From Cymbidium sinense (taxonomy: Eukaryota > Streptophyta > Magnoliopsida > Asparagales > Orchidaceae), in the NCBI GenBank assembly GCA_021442155.1, contig CM038223.1, forward strand, positions 38,166,983 through 38,230,982: a DNA stretch of 64,000 bases, in the 5' to 3' direction. This document shows, one piece after another, positions 25,015 to 37,280 of the stretch. The position numbers were made by a program, and so were the translations under genes. The stretch's first letter is position 1. Each line of letters opens with the position of its first letter. The notes under the pieces are model-generated. The model ran no database searches, was not told where the DNA came from, and saw nothing but the letters and a program-made list of their open reading frames with translations.

Positions 25015-28000
25015 GTCAACAACATTTTCTACCTAAATGACATGCAATTAGAAGTGGTTATGGGCCAAATCAAGAAGAGAAGGCATACTTCCCCAAGAAG
25101 GTGGCCATCCTCAATGTTCAAATGTCTTCTATGTGCAATGGGTGAAGCACCCAATTCATGGATTTAGAATAATATGCTGTCATGGTTCGCAAAAGCTAGC
25201 TATTTTTAGTTGCTTTTAAGTTTTATTTAGGCTTTAATTTATGAGAAGTTTTAGGTTTCTTTATTTTTGCTTAAGTTAATTAAATTTAAGTTGGGTATCA
25301 AATTTAATTTTCCTAAGAGCCTAACTTCTAAGCATTCATCACAAAAGAGCACAACACAAAAATAAATTTATAAAAGCATGTTAATTCTATTGCACACCCA
25401 AAGTAAATCAAGTCAATTAAAATTAAAGAATAGGCCATTATGGTTGGGTACCACTATACACCATAGAGGAAAGAGAAAATGGGAAGCTAAGCTCTACTCT
25501 TATACAATCGAGCCTAGAATTACAAGTTTAGATCTATGGTGGCCTTCTTTAGGGACCTCCATTGGGCTTCACAACAGACCTCTACACCCATCTACTAGTA
25601 GGGTTAGCTCTTATTATTCCTAGACCCCATTGATCCTAACCTAATTTTAACCATCAACTTACATTTTAAATTTCAAAAAGAAATCTAAAGCCCTATGAAA
25701 CAAATGTCAAGAAAATGCAAACAACACACCAGCAACTATATTTGCAAGCATGTGGGCTTAGCATTAGTTGCTTGCCAAACCCACCTGTCCTATTGGGTTA
25801 TGCTTAGGTACTTAAGCATACTTACAAGAAAATAACATTTATATATAATTTATGATAGCGATCCCTTTTAGCACACCCTCAAAGATAACATTAATTCTTA
25901 AAAATAGTCCTACCAATCAAACTAATGGTAAACAATCCTAGCCATCTAGTTTAAAATTGTACACCACAAAATAAGGAACATACATCACATTATAATATCA
26001 TAGAATGACCTAACCTAAGTCTAGAATCCATGAACTAAAAATCTGTGTGAAAAAATGAGTTTGTGTGGAAAGCCTTTGCTAAGCCTTTCTAGATTCAAGT
26101 TTCAATTTGGGTTTCAATAATTAATTTAATTTGATTTTGAAACATTTTAATTTTTCATTATTTTGGTTCATAGGTATGTGTCATTATTATACCATAGATT
26201 TGAGGTACCAAGACCTCCTTCAGACCATTAGCCCTACGAACTCGGGTGTCTAGACTATATACCATTTATTATTAATTATGAGAATTTTTTTTTTTATTCA
26301 TTTAACTTCTTTTATTCTAAAATTAGTATAAATTTACCATGGGTAGTTTCAATTTAAGTGATTTATTAATTTGTAATTTAATTTTTATTTTAGGTTCAAT
26401 TTATGTTAAGATGAGATTATGTTTTCAATAATGAAGAGATTCTATTCAACTTTCTAAGTCCTAATAAGATAAGTTTTCATCTTATGGTGAAGATTCATTC
26501 TAAGTATCTTAATTAATCCTTTTTGAATACATTTAGATTATTTGATTTAATTTAAGTTTAATTCAATGAATGTCTTAATTATTATTTTGAGTTATACTCT
26601 TCATTCATTTGTTCTTTTTTTTGATTGATCACATCTTAATTTGGTTTATTTCCTTAAAGTATGTTTCTTCAATTAAGTTCAATCAAGATTTACTTATGTT
26701 ATTATAATATAATTTTCTTTAGTTCTCACTTTAAATTTAATTCATTTGTTATTATAGCTTGAGTTTTATAATTTGATTTTATTCATTCATTTAGTTTAGA
26801 CTTATTAAATTTATTTATCAAGTTAGTGTTTATGTTATTGTAATTTACTTTGATTTAATTTTATTTTGATTTCTTTACATAGTAGGTTTAGTTTATTTAA
26901 ATGTACTATATTGTTGTAATTATGGCTTTGTTTTATATTTTTATTTTAATTCAATTCCTTATTCATTTAATTTTGGTTTTAGGTTAATTTTATTTGTTGG
27001 TTAATATTTATGTTATGTTTATTATATGTTTATTTTATAATTATGTTCATTGTATATTTCTTTTATGTTTATGTTAAGTTTAGTAATTTAGATTAATGTT
27101 TTACATTTTAGTTTAATTTCATTGCTTAATTAAGTCATCACAGTTTAATTTCATAATGCATTCACTTATATATTTTAATTAATGATTTATTTGATTTTAA
27201 TTGCATTAATATAATATTTCATTAGCATTACATTATAAAGTTTGATTGGTTTTATTGGCTTCAACTTATCATTCCATTTATTAGTTTAGGTTAGTTCATT
27301 ATATATTATGAATTTAATTTCTAGGCTTCAAACTATATAAATATAATTAACTTATTTAATTTATGTGTTGATATCTTAGGATTGTGTTGTTCACTCAAGT
27401 TGAATGAGTTGAGAGGATATATATGTCAATGAATTTCATATTTAGAACTGAAATTTATTTGCTAACTTTAATCCTAATTGGTTAAAAGTGATTATTTAAT
27501 TAAATTTCATTCTTTTAATCACTTCATTAAGTTTCTTTAAATATATAATCAATTAATTTTATTAACATCAAAGGTTTAGACAATTTCTTCTAAGTGGTCT
27601 GAAGTTAATTGAAATGTTCTAAATTGATTTTGCAAAGCTTTATAATTTTTATAGTTTTCTAATTTAATATTTCATGTAAATTGACCTATGGACTTGAAAA
27701 TTCAATAACTCACACTATAGAGGTCAATTAGCCTTGAAATATTTATGTTAAATGGGGTTCTTTGCTAGTTTGATTTCTTTAAAATTTCATCTTGATCAAG
27801 TATATAATTTAGGTTTAATTAAGATTCTAATTATTTTATTAAAACTTAAATTAAGCATAATTTAAAGAAAATCACTTAGGGTTTATTTTTTTTGTAGATT
27901 TCTCTCTAGAAGAAGCTTTCATAGAGGGTTTATTTATAATTTTTAGAATTTTGGTTGATTTACTATGATTTTTCTAAGTCTAGAATGATTATTTAAATTA

Positions 28001-28499
28001 ATTAATTTAATTAAACATTAAATTAGGTGATTTTATGTTTTATTAGGTTTCGAGTTTTAATAGTATTTTTAAGTTCATTAGGGTTTGTTATGATGATTTA
28101 GGTTAATTCCATGATTCTTCATAATTTATTTTAATTATATTTATTTATTTCATTAAAACTAAGTTTTGGAATTGAAAATTCATCATCTTTAAATTTATTT
28201 TGAAATAGATCACCAAAAATTTCTCTAAAGTGTATTTTAACCTTAATTTTATTTCCCCAAAGTTTCAAATCATTAGGATTAATTTAGATTTGATTATTTT
28301 CATTTAAAGCTAAATAAATTCAAAATTACCAAAAGTTAATTAGGGATTTTAAATTTAATTGATTCCTCTCTCTTCGATAAATCCATAGAACTCTTATTTG
28401 CAATTTTTAGATGTATATTAAATTTATTAAAAAATTTTAAAGTTTTTACAATTTTTTTATAATTTTTAAAAAATAAAAAATTCTAAATTCCTTATTTAA

Positions 28500-28760
28500 A
28501 CATATCGGCACCTCGTGGCATTGCTTTACACACGGCTATGCACCATTCATACATGTAAGATCCATGTGGATCCCATGTTAAAATGGCAGCACACTCATTT
28601 TTGATTCGAGACGTCTGATCGAAGATCAGAAGATCAAAAGGCTTAGATATTTTGTGGGTTCCTATAGGGTTTAAATCAAGCTGTTCGACTATGGATTTTC
28701 CATTCCTAATGATAGCAAAGATTGTACATCCCTCATCAATAGTGAAAATCGAGCGTCATG
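28500..28760. promoter_or_regulatory. GC-richer island in the older LTR
   Basis: Positional equivalent of the islands at 4536 and 22330 ('catatcggcacctcgtggc', 'gatgatccatgtggatccc'-like text). It is weaker in CG content, consistent with longer decay. Confidence 0.3.
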
Positions 28761-30525
28761 TCAATTGAGATGATTTCTAGTGATCCAACCTTTGAAATCA
28801 CTTGATTTCACTTACTAAACCATCAAGACCTCACATAGATGAAATCATATGACTTGATCTCCCTTAAGATTAAGTTTCTTTCACAAAGAAGGCTGAAAGA
28901 AATAAGGTTAGGTTTGGTGTACCTTATGTGGCTATCTAAAGTGATAAGGTTGACTTGGTTAGCTTCGAATTGGTGCGACGAGCCTCTGGAAAGAAGCAAT
29001 TGAGCTGCCTCCCCTTAGATCAGCCTATGGACAAAAGAACAGATGGATTATTGCGAGCTTGGTCATTTTCTAGCTTATCGGTAGTGTGGGGGTCAGATAA
29101 AGGTTGCACTCAACTTTGTTTCACTACTAGAGGGTGATGGAATGCTTAATTTGGCATGAGATGATCTCTCTTTCTTCTCATGCCATTAGAGGCTGAGAGC
29201 CTCTTTATTCCTTTCCTCCCTCTCTTGGTTGGCATGGGTGATTTCCACCCTTGGAGGCTAACTCCACGGGTGATCAGCTACTTTACACCTGTCTAGAGAT
29301 GTTGAGATGGAAGAACAAAGAGAAGGAATGGATTAAGGGATGAATCCTTGTCTTCATGCATCTCCTTCTATCCATGACATATTCCTTTATTTTGGATTAA
29401 CTTTAACTTGATTAAGTTGCTTAAGATTGGTTGTTAATCACCCTTAACCCATCTTATAATGGGTTTAGATGTGTTCCAAGGCATTTGGCTCGAGTTTGGT
29501 TTCAAAAGGTGTCATTTAAAAATTATTTTATTTAGATTGACTTGACTTGGTCTATTTGGTTGATTAACATTAAATTGATACTTTAATTAGATCAATTTAA
29601 CCATTTTAGATTTTATTAAACAAATATTTTAATGGGATTTGAAGTTTATGATTTGCTTACCTCATGTTTAACCATTATTAGATTAATTAAAATGCATTTT
29701 ATTTTTTAATTATAATGATCCAAGCATTTAGAAATGGATTGGATCATACAATTCAATTTACATGGGGTTTAAAACCTAATTTGGCCCATTTAAGCTTAAT
29801 GGGTTAAGTTTGGGTTAGGTTTGGATTCATTTAGGTCAAATGTCTATATTGGGTAAATTAAGACTAATGATTAGTTAATTTATGTTTATTAGTAATTCCT
29901 AAGTGATTTTATATAATTAATTTGAGTTATTTTTTGTTTGATTTGAATTTAAATGCAATAAGGTCCATTTAGGCCCATTTAGGTCAAATGACTTATTTAG
30001 CTTAATTAAGGCCTCATTAAATTTAGATTAATTAAAATCCATCTTTAAACATGAATATATTATCATTCAAATCATTTGGAATGTTTTTATTTGATCAAAT
30101 TTCAGTGGGTTGACCTTTTCCTTAATGTGACCCACATAAGTCAAACCCTTTGCCAAAAAGGGTTGACCATTTTTTAACTTTATTTGAATTTATCTTTATT
30201 TTATTTTATTTTATTTGAATTTGTTTTGGTTTATTTGTATTTTTTTAATTTCTTTTTTAATAAATTAATTTTGATCTTAAATAGGGTAATTATGTTAATC
30301 ACCTTAATCACCTTGCTTTAAATTCAAATGAATTCAAGTTTCAAGTGAAATATGTTTAATTTAATTTATGTTTGAGATTTGGGTTGAGTCTACCTAAACC
30401 CACTAGTTATTTTAAACCGAAGGAGGATGCACTAGGTTACTATGTGTAATGTTTTACCTTTTTTATTGGGAGGCTCCTAATCTAGGATTATGTGTCCTAA
30501 TTACTAATTTTAAATATGATGTTAA

Positions 30526-30543
30526 CCTCATCCAAAAATGAGG
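30526..30543 (-). other. LTR 5'-terminal hairpin, older LTR
   Basis: CCTCAT and ATGAGG flank a 6-nt A-rich loop, 7 bp from the LTR terminus, in the same place as the hairpins at 24998 and 61505 but with different paired bases. Confidence 0.65.
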
Positions 30544-30550
30544 TTCAACA

Positions 30551-30970
30551 ATACATCCTAAAATGAAAAAGGTTAATGTTGTTACAACTCAACCAATCTA
30601 GATGGTAAAGTCAAAAATATAGAGCTAGCTTGAACTAAAAATATAAATAATGATAAGGATAAAGCCCCATGAACACTAGGAGAAGAAGAAGGTGGTTGGG
30701 AGACCTTCTTCTCAAAAATGACTAAAAGGATAATTAACATTCTTTTAGCCATAAAATGCATTCGATGGAAGAATTTCTTAGTGTCTGAAATAGATCCAAA
30801 AATATTCTTCTCCAATAGGGAACAATTTATAACATAAAAAAGCAAAAAAAAAAAAAATGATCAGTCTCATCTATTAAAAGTCCCACAATTTAATGAAGAA
30901 AAAAAATTTTGGAAGCCCAAAGTCTGAAACACAAAAAATGATTGACTCTTTAGAAGAGTATGAACAACCT
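30551..30970. other. Unassigned spacer
   Basis: Flank of the older LTR, before recognisable element 3 coding text. The 87-codon minus frame at 30582-30845 has no recognisable domain and low-complexity Ser/Leu/Phe content; I do not call it a gene. Confidence 0.4.
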
Positions 30971-33500
30971 CCTCGAGGGCCAGTTAAATTAGAATAATAC
31001 ATGGTCCATTTGTAGCTTTACATGAAAAAATCCTGAAGAAGAGGTTCTAATAAAAACATATCATGTCATAAATGTGATTGCAACTTCAATTGACTCTGAG
31101 GAACAAATATATTTTCATAAAGAAAAAACCAACTAAATGGAAAGTCAAGTTAGGCTTAAAGAAATTATGTCATAAACTGGATAGTAATTCTGAGAGTATT
31201 GAATACTTTGAAAGCTTTGAAGAAATACAGAATTTAAAGACTTATTCTTATAAAGAAGATCATATGGAAGAAGTAACTCAAGTCTAGTTAAGGAGTAGAA
31301 ATTGAATCTCTCCACTTCCACAATAGAAAGTTAGTGATAAAGACAATGGAATTCAAATTAATGAAAAAGTCTTACCCCATCACCACTAAACTTCAAAAGT
31401 TTACCAAAATAGAAGTAGATTATAATATTCTAATATATTTATGCAAGCTCTACTCTTGTAAGTATCTATGATGCTCTCATGTTGTTTAAAAATACATGAG
31501 ACATTAATTAAACACCTTGCAAAATCTAGAATAATATGAAGCATTTTACGGAGAGAGGATGGAAGAGGGCTGCACTTCTCAATAATCAGCAGCCATCACA
31601 CTCAGTGATGACGACCTATTGTTAGAGATGAACAAACTTAATCAACCTTTTATGCCATAGTTGAGATCAACTCTATCTGCCTAAAAAGAATATTAATTGA
31701 ACTAGGTGCTTCGGTCAATCTCTTAATAGTTAAAACACTTCAAATGCTCGCTATCTAGACAAAAGTATAGTATTCCTACAAAGATTTAATAAACAAGAAC
31801 AACAAATCTTAGGGTCTATTATTCTATCTATATGCTTCAAGAAATAATACACATAAGGTAAATTCCACATGATCCAATCCCAAGTTTCTGACAAGCACTC
31901 ATTGGTAGGCCGTGGATTCATGAATATGTCATGGTACCTTCAACTCTTCATTAATGTATGAAGTATATCCAAAATGGTGAAGAGCATCAAATTGAAGGTA
32001 ACATAAATACATGAGATTAAGATTTATGATGATGTCAAGTACTTCATGCTTAAGAAAGTAAAAAAAAGTCAGTTCCTAAAAGTAAGTAACTCCACCTATC
32101 AAACTAATGTTAAAAGGTGATAATTCAAAGGGCAAAAGTATCAATGAATCAAAGTAACCCAAGGTAATTCCTGACCTTGGCAGTGACACTAAGGATGATA
32201 AAAAGGAATTAGTACTTTATGAACCCAAGTAAACCTCAGCTAATCAGTAGAAAGAAGAATCTAGTACCACAAAAATGATAATGTAGTTAGAGGAAACTCA
32301 TGTTTCTCTAATAAGGATACACAAACCCCAAATTTCTAACAAGGCTGTGAAAATAACTACAGTACCAAAAGAATATAGAAAAGCCTTAACAACTTCAAGA
32401 ACTGAGAAAATAAAATAGCTAAAAACTTTCTCTGTCCCTCCTTGAAAAGGCTACAATGAAGGTGGGATCCTTTTCCAAAAGATAGAAGATTGAACCCACC
32501 CCAAATCCCACACAAATGTTGTTAGAAGAAGACATTTTGAGAATTATTCCTCAATTTTCCTTATCAACTCTAAAGAAGTTGGATCAAAACAACATTCAGT
32601 GTATATAATCAAGTGTTCAAGCTAAATTATTTAAGAGGCACTTACAAGGAGATAATACCCAAAATCCCATAGGATATAGGAAGTTCATCACATGGGGATA
32701 AGGATATATTGCTTCAATATCTCCTCGACAAGCTCATACTATGCCATATCCTATAAAGAATAACCCCTATTGAAACTCTTACTGAACAAAAGAATGTTTA
32801 AATAAGAATATACCTCAAAAAGAATTGCTTATTGACCTTAAAGAGGCTCTAAAGGAACTCAAAGAAGGCAATCAAGCAACTTTTGATGAACTCTAAGAAA
32901 TTAACCTAAGCAATGAAGAGGAGCCAAGTCCAACCATCGTTAGTGCTAACATCACATCAAAATAATTGGAAGAATTAAAAGTACTACTCTATGAATACAA
33001 AGGTTGCTACAAATGGAATTATAGTAAAATGCTAGGCCTATCAACAAATGTAGTTGTACATAAGCTTGCCATTGAGCCTAACATGATGCTTATAAAATAA
33101 GTATCAAGGTGAATACAATTAGAAATTGAGGATGAAGTAATCACTGAAACCAAAAAGCTCATCCAAGCAGAATTTATCCAAGATGATTTTTTACTATAAA
33201 ATATAGAACTTGTGGCAGAAAACATATCAAACTATGATATTTTTTTTCTACATGGATAGTTCATTGAATATAACCAAAGTAAAATGACTCTAAAAGATGA
33301 AAAGCATACATCCTTTTGCACAATAATCAATAATATTGCTACAAAGTGATGCCATTAGGCTTGAAAAATTCTTGCACTACATATCAAGGGGCAATGGCCA
33401 GCATCTTCGATGACCTCATACGTAGGTATGTGGAATGTTATGTCAATGATTTTGTTATCAAGAGAAAAAATCTAAGTGAGCACATAAGTTATCTAAATGA
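30970..33500 (+). pseudogene. Element 3: gypsy protease-RT relic
   Basis: Plus-strand fragments in gypsy order: SFEEIQNL...EEVTQV (31190-31287, the stretch before protease), VSIYDALMLFKN (about 31455), a decayed protease with IELGASVNLL (about 31690-31740; the catalytic Asp is replaced), an RT entry motif NVVVHKLAIEPN (33045-33085), KLIQAEFIQ, MPLGLKNSCTTYQGAM (33345-33395) and YVND (33439-33450) in place of YVDD. Many stops and frameshifts. No LTR with matching orientation is identifiable next to it. The family call (Ty3/gypsy, probably Tat) is secure from RT. Confidence 0.82.
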
Positions 33501-33549
33501 AATTTGATTATAGACTCAACAAAATCTAGAAATATATAGAGCAAGGATG

Positions 33550-33790
33550 ATTTTAGCCTATGATTGCATGGTTCACCCAAGAAAATTCAAAGCAAGTAAC
33601 TAATACTAATACATAGAAGGCCTATTATTTCACACCAATGAATCAGCAAAAAGTTTGACTCAAATTGGGAAATGCCACATATCATTGAAGAAGTATATAA
33701 ACGGGGAGCTTTTGACTCATTGATGCAGAAGGATAAGACTCCATCCTCTATAAATGGATAATATCTCAAGAGATATTATAAATAACTAGT
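33550..33790 (+). pseudogene. Element 3: integrase C-terminal scrap
   Basis: YIEGLLFHTNESAKS is followed by KKYINGELLTH and, after a frameshift, LHPL..WIISQEIL, resembling the extreme C-terminus of gypsy integrases (KVY..GA..L...DG..L.P.NG.YLK). It lies less than 100 bp after RT text, so RNase H, aRNase H and most of integrase have been deleted. Confidence 0.5.
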
Positions 33791-33989
33791 AAAGTTGTTA
33801 TGCTTTACAAATGCATAAGTCAAAAATCAACTTAAAATTAATAAACCAAATGAATACTCTTCACTTAAGTATAAGAAGAATGTACACTTCTCAAAGAAAA
33901 TTCTCCTATTAATAGGGAACAATTTTATAAGCCTTGCAAGGTAAAGAAAATCCTCCATTGAAAAGAAACTTCTCCAATCAAAAGCTATC

Positions 33990-34760
33990 TTAAATCAAAG
34001 ATCCATCATACCCAAAGGGGCCGGATCAGATCCATTATGCCTAAAGGGGCTACATTTAAAATTTAAATCAAGATCCATCATGCCCAAAAGGGCTGGATTA
34101 GATCCATTATGCCTAGAGGGGATGAATCTATAGTTAAATCAAAATCCATCATGCCCAAGGTGACTGGATCTAAAGTTAAATCCAGATCCATCATGCCTAA
34201 AAGGGCTGAATCAGGTCCATCATACCTAAAGGGGCTGGATCTAATGTTAAATCAAGATACATCATGCTGAAAGGAACCAAATCTAAAGTTAAATCAAGAT
34301 TCATCATGACCTAAAGGGCTAGATCAGATCCATTATGCTAAAGAGGCAGATCTAAATTTAAATTAATATCCATCATGAACAAAAAGGTTAGATTAGATCC
34401 ATTATGTACAAAGGGGTCAGATCTAAATTTAAATCAAGATCCATCATGCCCAAAGGGGTCATATCAGATCCATCATGCCAAAAATGGATGGATATAAATT
34501 TAAATCATGATTTATCATGCCCAAAAAGATTGGATTAGATCCATCATGTCCAAAGGGGCTGGATCATAACCAAAATTTAGATTCCATCATGCCCAAAAAG
34601 GTTAGATCTAAGTCCAAATTTAGATTTTATCATGTTCAAAGGGGTTGGATCTATACTTAAACTTAAATCCAACTTGTCCATATGATTAGGATTTAAGTCT
34701 AAATATACCCAAAGGGGTTGGTCTAAATATAAATCAAGATTCAATATGTTTTTAAACTCT
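33990..34760 (+). repeat. Minisatellite of 30+42-bp composite units in element 3 3' UTR
   Basis: The motif 'gatccatcatgcc.aaaggggctggat' recurs. Starts near 33999, 34029, 34071, 34100, 34142 and 34184 show alternating spacings of about 30 and 42 bp, a ~72-bp higher-order unit of a short half and a half with an added 'taaatttaaatcaa' tail. About ten composite units, more degenerate after 34560. It follows the integrase scrap, i.e. the 3' UTR position where Tat elements grow arrays. Confidence 0.85.
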
Positions 34761-35985
34761 ATGAAACTAAGAAAGACTCAATCAAATGCTTTCAAGAACA
34801 ACACATTTATAAATTTAGATATTACTACTTTTAATAATAACACAAAATTTAGATGCTTCTCCTATCCATATTTATTTTAGGTTGGCTATAATGTTCACGT
34901 GGAAAAGGCCAGATGATATTCCTCATACTGAGCTAGTAAAGACTAGATGTGGGCCACTATTAAAGCCCATGATCCACATTTTATAGTCAAATTACATGAT
35001 CAACTATTTTATCGCTCAAGGAAAATACCTTTGGGGATACTCTCTTCTATCTTTATTGAAATTGGTAGAAGTATATATGTTCAACTAGATTTTCCCTAGC
35101 ATTATGTTAGGGTTTATTTAGATATGGATTCTACTTCATATGAATGCAAGCCTTCATAGTTAATTTCCCCTCATACCATAGTAAGAGAGCGCTCTTGATC
35201 AAGGTTTGAAAATAAAACATATCTTATCTAATATGAATCGGTGTCTAGCAGTACATACTATGGCATAAATGATTTCCAATTAACTTAAAGTGTATATTGG
35301 GTGGGATGATGACATGCCTAATTAAGATCCCATGGTTCCATCATCTTAGGTTGTCATGGTCCTTAGTACTTAGCTAAGGGAACTAGTTCTTGATCGAAGA
35401 ATCCTTATCAATAGCTATGGGTTATATCATCCAAGGTGTTCTAATAGACCTGGGGTGGTATTTATTTAAGGTAATAAATTTAAGTCAACCTTAGTTAATA
35501 AAAATATTTTTGCCTATTAAATATATGTTATAATTCATGGCTCAAGGAGAAAACTATTATGGAACATATGGGCTATTATCGTGACTGAAATATAGTGGAC
35601 CTATACGGATGCCAAGTCATCAAATCAAAGGGTTCGGTCATATCAGATTTTTATATTGACAGCCATGCTCTTATTGGCATTAGATTATTTGAGTATGAAC
35701 ATAATGATATATTTAATTTGACATTAACTCTTTTGTGATGAAAGGTTATCTTAGCTTGTCATCTTTGACAAGTAATGATGGATAAATGGATGACTATCTG
35801 CTTTAATTTATTATGAATTTCATCCAATTTAAATATATCCTCTTCAAATGAATCTTTATAATCAACATGACCATCATCAAGGAATAAGTAGTTTTGTTAA
35901 CCTATACCCAATCATGAGATCCAATCGAGAAATTAACCCACAAAGCATCCTCAGGCAGTAGACTTAGACAATTGTTATTGTTAGG
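34760..35985 (+). other. Unassigned part of element 3 3' region
   Basis: No frame, no clear repeat and no recognisable domain. Text is moderately AT-rich. It may be 3' UTR or LTR of element 3, but I see no second copy in the window. Confidence 0.3.
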
Positions 35986-36560
35986 ATGTAGATCTTAATT
36001 TATTATCTCAAGAAGGTTGTGCTGCAACACCAAATATGTAGCAGTGTGACACTATAAAATAGAGGTATTTGACTTATTACTTGAGAAGCTAGTGCTACAT
36101 CTAAAAGGTAGTGTTGTGGCTCTATAGTTAGAATGTTTTGTCATCTAACCTAAGAGAGCCATATCGTGCCAAATTGGTAGTGGGTGCTATAAGATAGAGG
36201 ATTTTTTATCAACAACTAGAGGGGTCAGCGTCGGCAATGCTCTATTGATACAGTTGCAATGCTATAAGATAGAAGATCTTTTGGGTCCTAACCTAAGATA
36301 CTAATCTTTATGCCGATTAATACTAAGAATGTATAGTTTAGATTTTAGATATAGAGAGATAGATACTTTTTTAAGTAAAAAAAACTACAAATTTAATGCA
36401 GTGCCATGGCACATTAGATATAGCACTAAGGCGTTAAGATTGCATGTTTCACTTATTTAAAACCTAAGAGGCTAGCACTATGTCACTAAGAATATGACAC
36501 TATAGTACCAAGATGCAAGATGCATATGTTTGAATTCTTTATAGCCTATCGTTGTGACAC
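35985..36560 (+). repeat. Degenerate ~63-73-bp tandem repeat
   Basis: Units near 36042, 36105, 36176 and 36249 share 'gtagtg.tg..gctataagatagagg.tttt'; fainter copies with 'tggcac', 'agcacta' and 'gacacta' text continue to about 36560. It is interrupted on the right by the copia relic. Confidence 0.55.
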
Positions 36561-36589
36561 TACGTATCAAGAACACCATTTTTTTGATA

Positions 36590-36990
36590 GTTTTTAGGAT
36601 CATCTTTAGTATCTAGGTATTGAGAAAACAAAACTCCATTGCTCTTTCCACTATTGAAGCTAAGTATATAGCTACTAGAAGTTGTCTTGCTTGGGTTCTT
36701 TGGTTGAAGCAATAAATAGAAGATTTTGGATTTAAACTAGATCACATTCCTATTAGGTTAGATAACACTAGTGCAATTACTTTAACCAAGAATCCTATCC
36801 AACATTCTTTAACTAAGCATATAAAAATTAGACATCATTTTATTAGAGATCATATTAGCAAAGAAGATGTTGATATTGATTTCGTAAGTACGAATTTGCA
36901 AGTTGCTGATATTTTTACTAAACCATTACCTAAGAAAAATTTTACAACTTAAGACACATCTTAGGTATGCTAGATCCATCCATGTAAATT
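36590..36990 (+). pseudogene. Ty1/copia RNase H relic (SIRE/Maximus type)
   Basis: One frame reads KQNSIALSTIEAKYIAT..., LKQ, then LDHIPIRLDNTSAITLTKNP, SLTKHIKIRHHFIRDHI and LQVADIFTKPLPK. This is the C-terminal RNase H of a copia polyprotein (known pattern ALSTTEAEY, DN.SAI.L..NP..H.R.KHI..R.HF.R, ADI.TK.L). The acidic residue after EA is Lys rather than Glu (EAKY), one in-frame stop interrupts it, and the stop near 36951 is followed by a normal-looking end. Everything upstream of RNase H is missing, so the element is 5'-truncated. Confidence 0.92.
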
Positions 36991-37021
36991 CATTGTTGTT
37001 CATTTCTAAATATTTTTGATG

Positions 37022-37280
37022 TTGCCAAAAGGGGGAGAAAATATTATGTTGGTTTTCTTTCTCAGTATGATGAATAATTTTAGGGGAAGCTTTTTCATAA
37101 GTTATATTCTTATTTTTTATTTTGCTTAGAAATGCTAAATTGTTTAAAACCTTGTTAATAAACTTGCTGCACTATCTCTTTAATGCAAATTATATATCTA
37201 ATGGTTGATGTAAGGTCACTTTGCACTTTTATCACTATTTAACATCAACATAGGTTTATCATCATCAAAAAGGGTGATAT
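37022..37280 (+). other. Copia 3' region with internal and terminal polypurine tracts
   Basis: An internal purine tract 'ccaaaagggggagaaaat' lies at about 37026-37043 and a second, 'catcaaaaagggtgata', abuts the LTR start at 37263-37280. SIRE/Maximus elements typically show both a 'gccaaagggggaga' in the 3' region and a 'catcaaaaagggggagattg' just before the LTR; the terminal one here has decayed (gggtga). Confidence 0.75.

Larger units (their letters stand above)
17500..25021 (-). repeat. Element 1 5' LTR (right copy)
   Basis: Partner of 1-7176. The outer end is sharp: 'ggtcaaca' at 25014-25021 gives a canonical TGTTGACC start in element orientation, preceded by a small terminal hairpin at 24998-25014. 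The inner end is uncertain because no clean primer-binding site remains; homology to the left copy begins at 17647, and similarity to the LTR end of element 2 extends to about 17560. The same modules appear in the same order: three ~250-bp repeats (about 20065-20640), an (AT)n tract, the GC-rich island (22330-22640) and the TTGACC/GGTCAA field (23500-24420). Confidence 0.83.
25022..30550 (-). repeat. Older related LTR, 3' part cut off by element 1
   Basis: It starts with about 150 bp also found at 42905-43055 (an LTR part with 'atgcaattagaa.tgg' and 'cttcccc.agaaggtgg'). It then follows LTR order: a 'gggaagctaagctctactc' region (25480), one ~250-bp unit (26165), 'gattcctctctcttcgat' (28360), a GC-rich island (28500-28760), fewer TTGACC motifs (29500-30200), and an end at 'ggttcaaca' (30550), giving a TGTTGAACC start on the minus strand. 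About the first 700 bp in plus order is missing, as expected if element 1 inserted at 25021/25022. It is more diverged than the element 1 LTRs. No gene is seen; 25378-25623 and 28955-29137 are chance frames. Confidence 0.75.

Noticed and set aside
17647..25021. Recent segmental duplication of 1-7176
   Set aside because: The copies flank retrotransposon coding relics in the correct orientation and have LTR-type termini, so paired LTRs explain them better.
24982..25167. 61-codon frame shared in part with 42920-43000, possibly a conserved small gene
   Set aside because: Both segments align with LTR text near 710-790, and the frame crosses the LTR boundary at 25021, so similarity is explained by repeat homology.
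30582..30845. 87-codon minus frame between an LTR and element 3
   Set aside because: Low-complexity Ser/Leu/Phe content, no motif and no second copy for comparison.
31078..31287. 69-codon open frame as an independent gene
   Set aside because: Its end (EEVTQV) and the downstream order are those of the gypsy gag-protease linker.
33990..34760. CRISPR-like array of ~30-bp repeats
   Set aside because: The 'spacers' are related half-units of a composite minisatellite and the repeats are degenerate.
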